Source: an uncultured bacterium (GTDB taxonomy: Bacteria; Bacillota; Clostridia; Lachnospirales; Lachnospiraceae). Taken from it: a stretch of 45,032 nt of DNA. The notes beneath the pieces were generated by a model. The model was not told where the DNA came from, ran no database searches, and saw only the letters and a list, made by a program, of their open reading frames with translations. The stretch spans positions 1-45,032 of the forward strand of contig CAMFGH010000010.1 in the NCBI GenBank assembly GCA_945949875.1, given 5' to 3'. Below are positions 17,481 to 25,634 of the stretch, one piece after another. A program made the position numbers and the translations under genes. Position 1 is the stretch's first letter. Every line of letters begins with the position of its first letter.

Positions 17481-17552
17481 GAAGCAAATCATGGAAAAGC
17501 AAGAATGCTTTGTAAGAAGCAGATCATGGAAAAACAGAAGTGTTTGTAAAGT
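17458..17552 (+). repeat. 35-bp tandem repeats across the cbiA stop codon
   Basis: Units start at 17458, 17493 and 17528 with an exact 35-bp spacing; each begins ggaaaa and contains a form of atgctttgtaagaagca. The first copy includes the real end of cbiA, including its TAA, and the later copies fill the gap to cobT. The third copy is incomplete. Confidence 0.88.
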
Positions 17553-17576
17553 AGTAAGTTATGTGAAAGAATTGGG

Positions 17577-18662
17577 ATGGAAAGTATGCAACCGGTAAAT
17601 GTGACAGAACAATTCCAAATAGAAAAACCCGACGTCTCCATAAAGGAGGCGGCAAAAGCAAAATGGGATGCCATTGCCAAGCCACTGGATGGTCTTGGAA
17701 AGCTGGAGGAGTTTATCTGCCGGATTGCGGCCATACAGGGGACGACTGAAGTGGATATTCATAAGCGCGCAGTGATTGCCATGTGTGCAGACAATGGAAT
17801 CGTAGAAGAGGGAGTGACCCAGGCCGGGCAGGACGTGACAGCCATTGTGGCTCTGGATATGGCAAAAGGGATTGCTTCGGTTTGCCAGATGGGACAGGCT
17901 GGAGGAGTGGATGTGATTCCTGTGGATATCGGTATCAGTTGCCAGGCATCGCATGAAAATCTGCTGGCAAAGAAAGTGGCTCCCGGAACCGGAAATTTCC
18001 TGAAAGAGCCTGCTATGACTAAAGAGGAAATGTGGCAGGCTATTCAGACAGGGGCAGATCTGGTTTGGGAATATAAGCAGAAAGGCTACCGCATTTTTGC
18101 CACTGGTGAAATGGGAATCGGGAATACCACAACCAGCTCGGCAATGGCCAGCGCACTGCTTGGGATGCCGGTGGAAGAAGTGACCGGAAGAGGTGCCGGG
18201 CTCAGTGATGCAGGATTAAGCCGGAAAAAAGAAGTTATCCAACAGGCGCTTCAGAAATACGGGTTACAGTCATCCGGAATTACTCCTGCATTTGCTGAAA
18301 AAGTACTGCAATGTGTGGGGGGTCTGGATATTGCCGGTCTTGTAGGCGTGTATCTGGGAGGCGCTTTTTATCATGTGCCCATTGTGATAGACGGAATCAT
18401 CAGTGCAGTGGCTGCACTGTGTGCGGAAAAAATGTTCCCCGGAGCAGTGGATTATATGATACCCTCTCATATGAGTCAGGAACCGGCCACCCGGGGAATC
18501 ATGAAAGAACTTGGTCTTTCTCCGATCATAGACGGAAATCTCTGCCTGGGAGAAGGTACCGGTGCAGTTCTTTTATTTCCTATGCTGGATATGGCACTTC
18601 GGGTGTATGATGCAAATACCACCTTTGAAGATATTCAGGTAGGGCAATATGAGAGGTATTAA
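17577..18662 (+). CDS. cobT: Nicotinate-nucleotide-dimethylbenzimidazole phosphoribosyltransferase CobT
   Basis: CobT makes alpha-ribazole phosphate from nicotinate mononucleotide and the lower-ligand base. The 361-residue protein has the family's KPLDGLGKLE (near residue 41), MCADNGIVEEGVTQAGQDVT, and GEMGIGNTTTSSAMA. GRGAGLSDAGLSRK follows, and LGEGTGAVLLFPMLDMALR near the C-terminus contains the catalytic Glu. No BluB or Bza genes for lower-ligand synthesis are in the window. The start is read at ATG 17577 after GAATTGG; an in-frame ATG at 17586 is also possible. It ends one base before the next start. Confidence 0.95.
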   Translation: MESMQPVNVTEQFQIEKPDVSIKEAAKAKWDAIAKPLDGLGKLEEFICRIAAIQGTTEVDIHKRAVIAMCADNGIVEEGVTQAGQDVTAIVALDMAKGIASVCQMGQAGGVDVIPVDIGISCQASHENLLAKKVAPGTGNFLKEPAMTKEEMWQAIQTGADLVWEYKQKGYRIFATGEMGIGNTTTSSAMASALLGMPVEEVTGRGAGLSDAGLSRKKEVIQQALQKYGLQSSGITPAFAEKVLQCVGGLDIAGLVGVYLGGAFYHVPIVIDGIISAVAALCAEKMFPGAVDYMIPSHMSQEPATRGIMKELGLSPIIDGNLCLGEGTGAVLLFPMLDMALRVYDANTTFEDIQVGQYERY

Positions 18663-18663
18663 A

Positions 18664-19260
18664 ATGGCACAACATGACTATTTTCCGCTGTTTTTTTCTA
18701 TGGAAAATAAGAACATATTTATTATCGGTGGAGGCCGGGTGGCAGAAAGACGCATTCAGAGTCTCTTGGAATTCGGGGCAGAAATGACAGTGGTGTCACC
18801 GGAAGTAACGGAAAAGATCAGGCAGTTATCCGATGAGCAGGCTGTCCGATGGATACCACAGTGCTACCGGGAAGCACATCTGTGTCACGAGACGGATTTG
18901 AATCAGGAAGCACATCTGAGTTCGGCAGCAGACTTGAAGCAGGAAGCATATCTGAGTCCAGCGGCAGACTTGAATCAAGAAGTATATCTGAGTCAGGCAG
19001 CAGATTTGAACCGGGAGGGATATCCGGACTTTGTACTTGCCTGTACCGGAGATGCCATGCTGAATCATAAGATTGCCCTGTTCTGCAAAGAAAAAGGAAT
19101 TCCTGTCAACAATGCTTCCTGTAAGGAAGACAGTGATTTTTATTTTCCTGCATTAATCCGGCATGATGGGTTGGTGTTTGGAGTGAGCTCCGATGGGAGC
19201 GATCATAAAAAAGTCCGCAGTGTATGTGAAAAAATTAGGAGATTACTACAAAATAAATGA
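18664..19260 (+). CDS. Precorrin-2 dehydrogenase (SirC / CysG N-terminal type)
   Basis: The 198-residue protein begins HDYFPLFFSMENKNIFIIGGGRVAERRI, in pieces typical of the NAD-binding domain that oxidises precorrin-2 to sirohydrochlorin. VLACTGDAMLNHKIA, VNNASCKEDSDFYFPALIRHDGLVFGVSSDG follow as in Met8/SirC/YlnF proteins. Sirohydrochlorin is then the substrate for CbiK. The region between the first and second halves, residues about 65-122, holds four to five 12-residue units (ADLNQEAYLS type). The normal protein has only a short loop there. ATG 18664 is chosen because GAGAGGT lies 7 nt upstream and MAQHDYF fits homologues. Confidence 0.9.
   Translation: MAQHDYFPLFFSMENKNIFIIGGGRVAERRIQSLLEFGAEMTVVSPEVTEKIRQLSDEQAVRWIPQCYREAHLCHETDLNQEAHLSSAADLKQEAYLSPAADLNQEVYLSQAADLNREGYPDFVLACTGDAMLNHKIALFCKEKGIPVNNASCKEDSDFYFPALIRHDGLVFGVSSDGSDHKKVRSVCEKIRRLLQNK
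18856..19029 (+). repeat. 36-nt tandem repeats inside the precorrin-2 dehydrogenase gene
   Basis: Copies of a 36-nt unit begin at about 18856 (diverged), 18892, 18928, 18964 and 19000 (partial). Each codes for twelve residues of the type AxDLNQExYLSxA. This is the longest coding repeat in the window. Confidence 0.9.
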
Positions 19261-20144
19261 TGAAAGAAATACGTATCGGGACCAGGGAGAGTAAGCTGGC
19301 ACTGATTCAGGCACAGATGTTGCAAAAGCATATCAATGGTTTGCCGGGATGCAGTGCTACACTTTTGCCAATGAAAACAACCGGAGACAAAATATTGCAT
19401 ATCCCCTTAGACCAGATTGGCGGGAAAGGTTTGTTTTTAAAAGAACTGGACATGGCGCTTCAGGAGGGAAAAACAGATCTTTCGGTACACAGCCTGAAGG
19501 ATGTGACGATGGAACTTCCGGAAGGATATCCGTTGCTTGGGGTATCGGTAAGGGAAGACCCAAGAGATGTTCTGGTTCTGCCTAAGGGAATGAGTGGGAT
19601 AGATTTCCATAAACCAATCGGATGTTCCAGCAAACGCCGGATATTGCAGATGAAGAAGCTTTTTCCCAATGCCGATTTTCAGAGTATTCGAGGAAACATT
19701 GAGACCCGTCTGGAGAAGCTGGACAGCGGTCAGTACAGTGCATTGGTGCTTGCAGCAGCAGGTCTGAAAAGACTTGGGCTGGAGCAGAGGATAAGCCGAT
19801 ATTTTACAGTGGATGAGATCATTCCGGCGGCCGGCCAGGGAATGCTGGCAGTACAGGGCAGGGAAGATTTTGATACTTCTGTTTTGGAAGGTTTTCTGGA
19901 TGAAAATGCCCGGAGGATGGCAATGGCAGAAAGGGCCTTTGTAAAATATCTGGACGGAGGATGCTCTTCGCCCATTGCAGCCTATGCAGAGATTAGTGGA
20001 GATCAGTTGTCCTTAACCGGCTTATATTATGAAGAGCAGTTTGGGGAAGAATATCAGGTCGGAAAAATAACCGGGGACGTTTCCCAGGCAGAGCAGCTGG
20101 GGATTATGCTGGCAAAGAGAATGCGGGGATCAAAAGACCTTTAG
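19257..20144 (+). CDS. hemC: Hydroxymethylbilane synthase (porphobilinogen deaminase) HemC
   Basis: HemC joins four porphobilinogens into hydroxymethylbilane. The 295-residue protein has the family start IRIGTRESKLALIQAQ. DQIGGKGLFLKELD, SVHSLKDV and VREDPRDVLV lie in the first half, and RGNIETRLEKLDSGQYSALVLAAAGLKRL in pieces lies in the middle. The cofactor-carrying Cys is in YLDGGCSSPIAAYA near residue 238. The start ATG 19257 overlaps the previous stop; the next codon is also ATG (19260), so the exact start is uncertain by one residue. Confidence 0.96.
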   Translation: MMKEIRIGTRESKLALIQAQMLQKHINGLPGCSATLLPMKTTGDKILHIPLDQIGGKGLFLKELDMALQEGKTDLSVHSLKDVTMELPEGYPLLGVSVREDPRDVLVLPKGMSGIDFHKPIGCSSKRRILQMKKLFPNADFQSIRGNIETRLEKLDSGQYSALVLAAAGLKRLGLEQRISRYFTVDEIIPAAGQGMLAVQGREDFDTSVLEGFLDENARRMAMAERAFVKYLDGGCSSPIAAYAEISGDQLSLTGLYYEEQFGEEYQVGKITGDVSQAEQLGIMLAKRMRGSKDL

Positions 20145-20174
20145 AAATTTATAGAAAAACAGGAATCAGGAAGA

Positions 20175-21788
20175 ATGAAGCAGGGAAAAGTATATCTGGT
20201 GGGAGCAGGACCTTCGGATGAAGGACTGTTTACCATAAAAGGGAATGCTCTTCTGAAAAAGGCAGATGCAGTTGTTTATGATGCCCTTGTGGGAAGCAGT
20301 ATAGTGGCTATGATACCGGAGAACGCAGAAAAAATATATGTGGGAAAGCATTCCGGCCATCATACCATAAAGCAGGAAGAAATCAGCAGGCTTTTGGTCC
20401 GGTTGGCAAAACAGGGAAAAGAAGTGGTCAGACTGAAAGGCGGCGATCCGTTTTTGTTCGGACGGGGTGGTGAAGAACTGGAAGAACTGATAAAAGAAGG
20501 AATCAACTTTGAGGTGGTACCGGGGGTGACTTCGGCCCTTTCTGTGCCGGCATACGCAGGGATTCCGGTAACACATCGGGAGTTTTCTTCTTCGCTGCAT
20601 ATTATCACAGGTCATAAAAAGCAGGGAGAGACGTTACAGATTGATTTTGATGCACTGGTGAAATCCGGTGGTACCTACGTGTTCCTAATGGGGGTTACTG
20701 CAATGGAAGACATCTGCAATGGTTTCCTTCAGTCCGGAATGGAACCGGAGATGCCGGCGGCCATGATATCCAGGGGAACAACCTCCCAGCAACGCAGGGT
20801 TGTTGCTACCCTTAGTACTCTGGTGGAAAAAGTAAAAAAGGAAAAGCTGGAAACGCCGGCTATTCTGATGATTGGACAGGTGTGCCGGCTGGCAGAAGCT
20901 TTTACCTGGTATGAAAAGCTACCCTTATTTGGAAAGAAAATCGTGGTAACAAGGCCTGCTGATCGAAGTAAAGGGCTGGCCATGGAGCTTCGCAGCGGAG
21001 GTGCGGAGGTGCTGGAAATCCCCACGATTGTAACCAAACCTGCTGGGGACCGGAAGAAACTTGTTTCTGCAATCCACCATATGATGGAGCGTACAGGATA
21101 TGATGCTGTGACAAGACGTGACAGGGTAGCAGTGCATGGAGCTAAGGCAGAATATGACAGGGCGGTTGAGCATGACACTATAGAGAAACATGACAAAATC
21201 GCCGGAGCAAACTGGCTTGTTTTTACCTCACCTGCAGGAGTGGATTATTTTTGGGGCGTACTTACCCGGGAAAAGCTGGACGTCCGATGCCTTTTGGGTG
21301 TCAAGATTGCGGTGATTGGCAGTGGAACCAAGGCGCAGCTGGAAGAAAAGGGCATTTTTGCAGATCTGATGCCGGAGGAATACCATGGAGAAGCCTTGGG
21401 GAAAAAGTTGGCAGAGGTACTTTTGCCGGGAGATTATGTGATGATTCCAAGGGCAAAAATGGGAAATCAGGAACTAATTCAGGAAATAAGCCGGGTGCCG
21501 GATGTTGTCATAGAGGACATTGCGCTGTATGATACCACATATGCGGCGCAGTCTGCCATCGATTTGAAAGAACTATTTGAAAAAGAACCGGATACGTTAG
21601 TTGTTTTTACCAGTTCTTCTACGGTGAAAGGATTTGTTTCCATGACAGAAGGACTTGATTACAGAGGCGTAAAAGCAATCTGTATCGGAAAGCAGACTGC
21701 CCGGACTGCAGCAGAGTATGGGATGCAGTGTGAAATTTCAAAAGAGGCTACAATGAATGGACTGGTGGAAGTTATCTGTAATTTATGA
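20175..21788 (+). CDS. cobA-hemD: Fused uroporphyrinogen-III C-methyltransferase (CobA) and uroporphyrinogen-III synthase (HemD)
   Basis: Residues about 1-245 are the SAM methylase CobA/SUMT: VYLVGAGPSDEGLFTIKG, VVYDALVG, RLKGGDPFLFGRGGEE, PGVTSALSVPAYAGIPVTHR and ISRGTTSQQR. They make precorrin-2. Residues about 255-537 are HemD, which cyclises hydroxymethylbilane: GKKIVVTRP at its start, NWLVFTSPAGVDYFW, AVIGSGTKAQLEEKG and VVFTSSSTVKGF. The two together carry one substrate through two steps, which is common in Clostridia. Residues about 308-337 are a charged His/Asp-rich insert not expected in HemD. Start ATG 20175 follows AGGAAG. Confidence 0.94.
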   Translation: MKQGKVYLVGAGPSDEGLFTIKGNALLKKADAVVYDALVGSSIVAMIPENAEKIYVGKHSGHHTIKQEEISRLLVRLAKQGKEVVRLKGGDPFLFGRGGEELEELIKEGINFEVVPGVTSALSVPAYAGIPVTHREFSSSLHIITGHKKQGETLQIDFDALVKSGGTYVFLMGVTAMEDICNGFLQSGMEPEMPAAMISRGTTSQQRRVVATLSTLVEKVKKEKLETPAILMIGQVCRLAEAFTWYEKLPLFGKKIVVTRPADRSKGLAMELRSGGAEVLEIPTIVTKPAGDRKKLVSAIHHMMERTGYDAVTRRDRVAVHGAKAEYDRAVEHDTIEKHDKIAGANWLVFTSPAGVDYFWGVLTREKLDVRCLLGVKIAVIGSGTKAQLEEKGIFADLMPEEYHGEALGKKLAEVLLPGDYVMIPRAKMGNQELIQEISRVPDVVIEDIALYDTTYAAQSAIDLKELFEKEPDTLVVFTSSSTVKGFVSMTEGLDYRGVKAICIGKQTARTAAEYGMQCEISKEATMNGLVEVICNL

Positions 21789-21789
21789 G

Positions 21790-21915
21790 CATCTACAAGC
21801 AATCTATAAGCAATATATGGAATCTATAAGCAATCTATATGAAATCCATAAGAAATCAATAAGTAATATATGAGAAATCAATAAGCAAAATATAAGTAAT
21901 ATATAAGCAATATAG
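21790..21915 (+). repeat. Imperfect AT-rich tandem repeats between cobA-hemD and hemB
   Basis: The 176-nt gap is filled by many related units of the type aatctataagcaatata, with a ragged period of about 10-21 nt. No ORF, promoter or terminator stands out. It separates two haem/corrin genes that probably remain co-transcribed. Confidence 0.7.
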
Positions 21916-21964
21916 CAAAAGAGCCACAGGCAAATAGAAAAAGAGACAGAAAGGATTAGCATAA

Positions 21965-22948
21965 ATGGACAGGATATACCGACCAAGGAGACTGCGTACC
22001 AGCGCTACGCTCCGAAAAATGGTAAGAGAGACGAGAATGGACAAATCTTCTTTGATTTATCCCATGTTCGTGGTAGAAGGAAGTGGAATAAAACAGGAGA
22101 TTCCTTCTATGCCGGGACAATTTCGTTATAGTGTGGACCGACTGGAGGAAAAACTGATAGAGCTTTTGGACAGTGGCATTTCATCTGTGATACTCTTCGG
22201 AATCCCGGATCATAAGGATGAAGTGGGAAGTGGTGCCTATGACCATAGCGGAATTGTGCAAAAAGCATTTCGCATGGCCAGGAAACAGTGCCCGGAAATG
22301 TATCTGATCGGTGATGTCTGCATGTGTGAGTATACCTCCCATGGGCATTGCGGAATCCTGCGTGGAGATTATGTGGATAACGATAAAACATTGGAAGTTC
22401 TGGCAGATATTGCACTCAGTCAGGTGCAGGCAGGAGCAGATATGGTGGCTCCGTCGGACATGATGGATGGTCGTGTGGCAGCGATTCGCAGCAAACTAGA
22501 TCAGGCAGGCTATTTGGAAACTCCGATTATGGCATACTCTGCAAAATTTGCTTCTTCTTTTTATGAACCATTTCGGGATGCGGCTGAATCAGCACCGGCC
22601 TTTGGAGACAGAAAATCTTATCAAATGGATTATCATAACAGCCGGGAGGCTTTGAAAGAAGTGATGCTGGATATCGACGAAGGCGCAGATATCGTGATGG
22701 TCAAACCTGCCATGTGCTATGGCGACCTGATCAGACAGGTAAAGGATGCCACCGATATTCCGGTGGCTGCTTACAGTGTCAGTGGAGAATACGCTATGGT
22801 TAAAGCAGCTACTATGCAGGGATGGGTGACAGAAGAAAAGATGATGTGTGAAATCGCTGCAAGTGCTTACCGTGCCGGAGCAGATATTTATATAACCTAT
22901 TATGCAAAGGAACTGGCTGCCTGCATGGATAAGGGCTTGATTGGATGA
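21965..22948 (+). CDS. hemB: Porphobilinogen synthase (delta-aminolevulinate dehydratase) HemB
   Basis: HemB condenses two aminolevulinates to porphobilinogen. The 327-residue protein has RPRRLRTSATLRKMVRET at the start, FGIPDHKDEVGS, and a zinc-type Cys cluster DVCMCEYTSHGHCG near residue 120. The active-site lysines are in MAYSAKFASSFYEPFRDA and DIVMVKPAMCYGDLI. The enzyme is Zn-dependent by this motif. Start ATG 21965 has AAAGGA upstream. Genes for making aminolevulinate (hemA, hemL, gltX) are not in the window. Confidence 0.96.
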   Translation: MDRIYRPRRLRTSATLRKMVRETRMDKSSLIYPMFVVEGSGIKQEIPSMPGQFRYSVDRLEEKLIELLDSGISSVILFGIPDHKDEVGSGAYDHSGIVQKAFRMARKQCPEMYLIGDVCMCEYTSHGHCGILRGDYVDNDKTLEVLADIALSQVQAGADMVAPSDMMDGRVAAIRSKLDQAGYLETPIMAYSAKFASSFYEPFRDAAESAPAFGDRKSYQMDYHNSREALKEVMLDIDEGADIVMVKPAMCYGDLIRQVKDATDIPVAAYSVSGEYAMVKAATMQGWVTEEKMMCEIAASAYRAGADIYITYYAKELAACMDKGLIG

Positions 22949-22964
22949 AAAAGGAGAAAACGTT

Positions 22965-23231
22965 ATGTATTATGTACCGGATGGAACGGAAAGATGTGGA
23001 TATTATGAATGCGAGGATTGCCATACCAGATTTCTGGATATTCAGATAGCACCTACTATGGTCTGTCCCTATTGTGGGGAAGAGATTGATATGGAGATCG
23101 GACCGGATGACGAAATCACAGAGCCAAAGGAATCTGCCAAACTGATTCAGATGGTGGAAGGAGAAGACGTGGAAAAAATGGATACCCTTCTCAGTCTGGC
23201 AATTACCGGTGGGGATTATAGCTGGATTTAG
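22965..23231 (+). CDS. Small zinc-ribbon protein of unknown function
   Basis: The 88-residue protein has a Cys-x2-Cys pair (CEDC) near residue 17 and a second pair (CPYCGEE) near residue 36, forming one zinc ribbon, followed by an acidic tail. I do not recognise a specific family. It starts at ATG 22965 with AAGGAG 8 nt upstream, 16 nt after hemB, and ends 9 nt before the operon terminator, so it is the last gene of the unit. A role in metal or tetrapyrrole handling is possible from position only. Confidence 0.75.
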   Translation: MYYVPDGTERCGYYECEDCHTRFLDIQIAPTMVCPYCGEEIDMEIGPDDEITEPKESAKLIQMVEGEDVEKMDTLLSLAITGGDYSWI

Positions 23232-23239
23232 ATGCAAAG

Positions 23240-23263
23240 GGCTGCCTGAGGGCAGCCTTTTTT
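23240..23263 (+). terminator. Intrinsic terminator of the cobalamin operon
   Basis: GGCTGCC (23240-23246), loop tgag, GGCAGCC (23251-23257), then a run of T to 23263. It lies 9 nt after the last gene and closes the 23-kb transcription unit, while the next gene, cbiK, is on the other strand. Confidence 0.9.
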
Positions 23264-23311
23264 CTATGGCGGTGAGGAAAAAGTTCGTCGTACTTCCTGG
23301 GCCTACACTTT

Positions 23312-24151
23312 CTATGATAATATGTCACACAGGTGTGCATTCAGCATTTCCTGAATAAAATCATATTCCCCCAGGCCTTTGATGTGACATTCTACGTGAT
23401 AACCGTGTTCTTTCAGAATGCTTTCCCAGGAATCGGCATGTTTACCGGACATATCGTTTATGGCATGATCGCCTGCCACAATCATGAGTGGTGCCAGATG
23501 TATTTTTTGATAGTTCTTTTCTGAGAGACGTGACAAAATCCGGTTCAAATCAGTAGCTTCATGGGAAGCTGCATCAGGGCCCTTAACAGAGGCTACATCA
23601 GAGTCCATACCTGTAGCTCCCTCTACTGTCCCGACATAATAATTGGAATATCCTGCTTCCTGAAAAGCATAGTCCAAATCGGAATAAATGGAGTTTGCCT
23701 CATGCTCCGTCCCGTGTCCCATAAACAAAAGGGCTTCTGAATTTGTCAGAAAAGAATACTCTTTTGTAATATTCTCTAAAAAAGCATGATAGTCCATGGG
23801 AGAGGAAAAAAGCGGATTTCCAAAAGAAATGGAGTTAAATTTTTCAGACCATTTCTGTGCATCTTCTTTCATTTTTGTATTTTCGATACCGGGAATGATG
23901 TGGGTTGGCTGTACAAACACGTTTTTCACACCATCTTTTTCCATCTGCCGAAAGGCATCTGCCACATCCGGAATAGACTCCCCATCTCTTTGAAGAAGCT
24001 TTTGCCGAATGATTCGGCTGGTCCAGGCATGATAAAAGGCATACCTGGGATGAGCATGCTGGATATAGCTTTCTATGGCATCGATGGTTTTGCAACGCGT
24101 TTCCGGAAAACTGGTTCCGAAACTTACAACTAAAATGGCTTTTTCCGACAT
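23312..24151 (-). CDS. cbiK: Sirohydrochlorin cobaltochelatase CbiK
   Basis: CbiK inserts cobalt into sirohydrochlorin, the first committed step of the anaerobic pathway. The 279-residue protein starts EKAILVVSFGTSFPETR. The metal-binding His residues are His146 in FMGHGTEH and His229 in VAGDHAINDM; QPTHIIPGIE precedes them. No signal peptide is present, so it acts in the cytoplasm. About 20 residues between GTVEG (175) and DLNRIL (201) are extra compared with the family. The gene is convergent with the main operon and has its own promoter and a long structured leader. A secreted homologue lies at 38830-40509. Confidence 0.95.
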   Translation of the reverse strand: MSEKAILVVSFGTSFPETRCKTIDAIESYIQHAHPRYAFYHAWTSRIIRQKLLQRDGESIPDVADAFRQMEKDGVKNVFVQPTHIIPGIENTKMKEDAQKWSEKFNSISFGNPLFSSPMDYHAFLENITKEYSFLTNSEALLFMGHGTEHEANSIYSDLDYAFQEAGYSNYYVGTVEGATGMDSDVASVKGPDAASHEATDLNRILSRLSEKNYQKIHLAPLMIVAGDHAINDMSGKHADSWESILKEHGYHVECHIKGLGEYDFIQEMLNAHLCDILS

Positions 24152-24320
24152 GATGGATGGCCTCCTTTCCGGTGTCGCTTGTTTTTCTTGGCACTTAATT
24201 CTTTACAAAGACTCGAAAACCCGCAGCATACGCTGCTTCATGTTCTGCTGCGCAGAACGTTTTCTCGTTAATGGCGCAGGAAAAACAAATGCCTGCTTCG
24301 CAGTCGCTTGTTTTTCCTTT
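24152..24320 (-). promoter_or_regulatory. Structured 5' leader of cbiK with alternative pairings
   Basis: In the minus-strand RNA, the strand from 24288-24278 (uuguuuuuccu) can pair perfectly over 11 bp with 24318-24308. It can instead pair over 9 bp with 24187-24179, a second copy of the same motif next to the cbiK ribosome binding site (24170-24161). Between them are a GTTCTGC/GCAGAAC hairpin (24242-24258), a GCAGC/GCTGC hairpin (24223-24236) and an enclosing GAAAAC/GTTTTC stem (24215-24264), which could form a three-way junction. This is a plausible switch layout, but it matches no riboswitch class I recognise. Confidence 0.5.
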
Positions 24321-24326
24321 GAACAC

Positions 24327-24335
24327 ATTATATCA
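24327..24335 (-). promoter_or_regulatory. Extended -10 promoter element for cbiK
   Basis: On the minus strand TGATATAAT, a TGn plus perfect TATAAT box, lies about 176 nt upstream of the cbiK start. A -35 box is not convincing, as is common for extended -10 promoters. Transcription would start near 24320, just upstream of the structured leader. Confidence 0.5.
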
Positions 24336-24472
24336 TAAATTGGAGGATGCTTCTTGCAGATTCCGAAATAACCGGGTAAAGTAAAACAAAAGGCAAAAGA
24401 TAAAGCAAAAGAAAAAGTAAAAAAGTAAAAGAAAAAACAAAAATACAAAAATGCAAAAATACAGGAGGGGTT

Positions 24473-25474
24473 ATGGCAGATATCTATGTAGCAAGTGATA
24501 AGAGATATGACAAAATGGTGTACAACAGAGTGGGAAACAGTGGACTGAAATTTCCGGCTGTTTCCCTTGGATTTTGGCATAATTTTGGCAGTAATGGAAA
24601 CTATGACAATATGAAAGCCATGTGTCGCACTGCTTTTGACGGAGGCATCACCCAGTTTGACCTGGCCAACAATTATGGTCCGGTATATGGTAGTGCGGAA
24701 GAAAATGCAGGTCGTATTTTAAAGGAGGATTTTGCTCCCTATCGTGATGAACTGGTGATTACCACAAAAGCAGGATATGATATGTGGCCGGGACCTTACG
24801 GAAACTGGGGCAGCAAAAAATACTTGTGTGCAAGTATTGACCAGAGTTTGAAAAGACTGCAGCTGGATTATGTGGATATTTTCTATCATCATAGAATGGA
24901 TCCGGAGACTCCATTGGAAGAGACCATGGAAGCTTTGGCACAGATTGTCCATAGCGGAAAAGCATTATATGCAGGCGTGTCAAACTATGATAAAGCGACT
25001 ACGGAGAGAGCAGTTAAGATTTTAAAAGAACTGCATTGTCCCTTTGTGGTAAATCAGGTACGTTATTCTATTTTTGACAGGCATATCGAAGAAAACGGTG
25101 TAAAAGATTTCTGTAAAGAAGCGGGAGTGGGAATCATTGCTTTTTCGCCTCTGGCACAGGGACTTTTGACAGACAAATATCTGCATGGTATTCCGGAGGA
25201 TAGCAGAATCGCTAGAGATCATAGATTCCTGAAGGAAAATGCACTTACTCCGGAACGCTTGTCACAGATCAGGCAGTTAAATGAACTGGCAAAGGGAAGA
25301 GGACAGAGTCTGGCACAGATGGCACTTTCCTGGATTTTGAAGGACGATAAAGTTTGTTCCGTTTTAATTGGCGCATCCAAACCGGAACAGATCGTAGAAA
25401 ATCTTTCTATCGTGGAAAATACGGTATTTACGGAAGAGGAGATCCGGACCATTGACCGAATCTGCGAGAATTGA
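24473..25474 (+). CDS. Aldo/keto reductase, YghZ / L-glyceraldehyde-3-phosphate reductase type
   Basis: The 333-residue protein fits the aldo/keto reductase family: FDLANNYGPVYGSAEENAGRIL in pieces with the catalytic Asp and Tyr, ITTKAGYDMWPGPYG with the Lys, and YHHRMDPETPLEETMEAL with the His. SLGFWHNFG near residue 31 and GPYGNWGSKKYL are typical of the YghZ subgroup, which reduces small aldehydes with NADPH. Start ATG 24473 has AGGAGGGG 4-11 nt upstream. The 90 nt before it are very A-rich. It is followed by a 245-nt gap, so it is probably monocistronic. Confidence 0.9.
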   Translation: MADIYVASDKRYDKMVYNRVGNSGLKFPAVSLGFWHNFGSNGNYDNMKAMCRTAFDGGITQFDLANNYGPVYGSAEENAGRILKEDFAPYRDELVITTKAGYDMWPGPYGNWGSKKYLCASIDQSLKRLQLDYVDIFYHHRMDPETPLEETMEALAQIVHSGKALYAGVSNYDKATTERAVKILKELHCPFVVNQVRYSIFDRHIEENGVKDFCKEAGVGIIAFSPLAQGLLTDKYLHGIPEDSRIARDHRFLKENALTPERLSQIRQLNELAKGRGQSLAQMALSWILKDDKVCSVLIGASKPEQIVENLSIVENTVFTEEEIRTIDRICEN

Positions 25475-25634
25475 CAGATAAAAAGTGTCAGGAAATATCA
25501 TAGGCAAAATGTATCGCAAAAAACGAAGAAACGCACATAATGACAATAAATAATATTGAAGAAACGCACAAATTTAACAAAAAAGAAATTTTTTCAAAAA
25601 AATTAAGAAAACCTCTGCCCTTTTTTGAAAAACG

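Noticed and set aside
383-23231. Frameshifts or broken genes behind the odd insertions
   Set aside because: All inserts keep the reading frame, and the conserved motifs before and after each remain intact, so the genes look functional.
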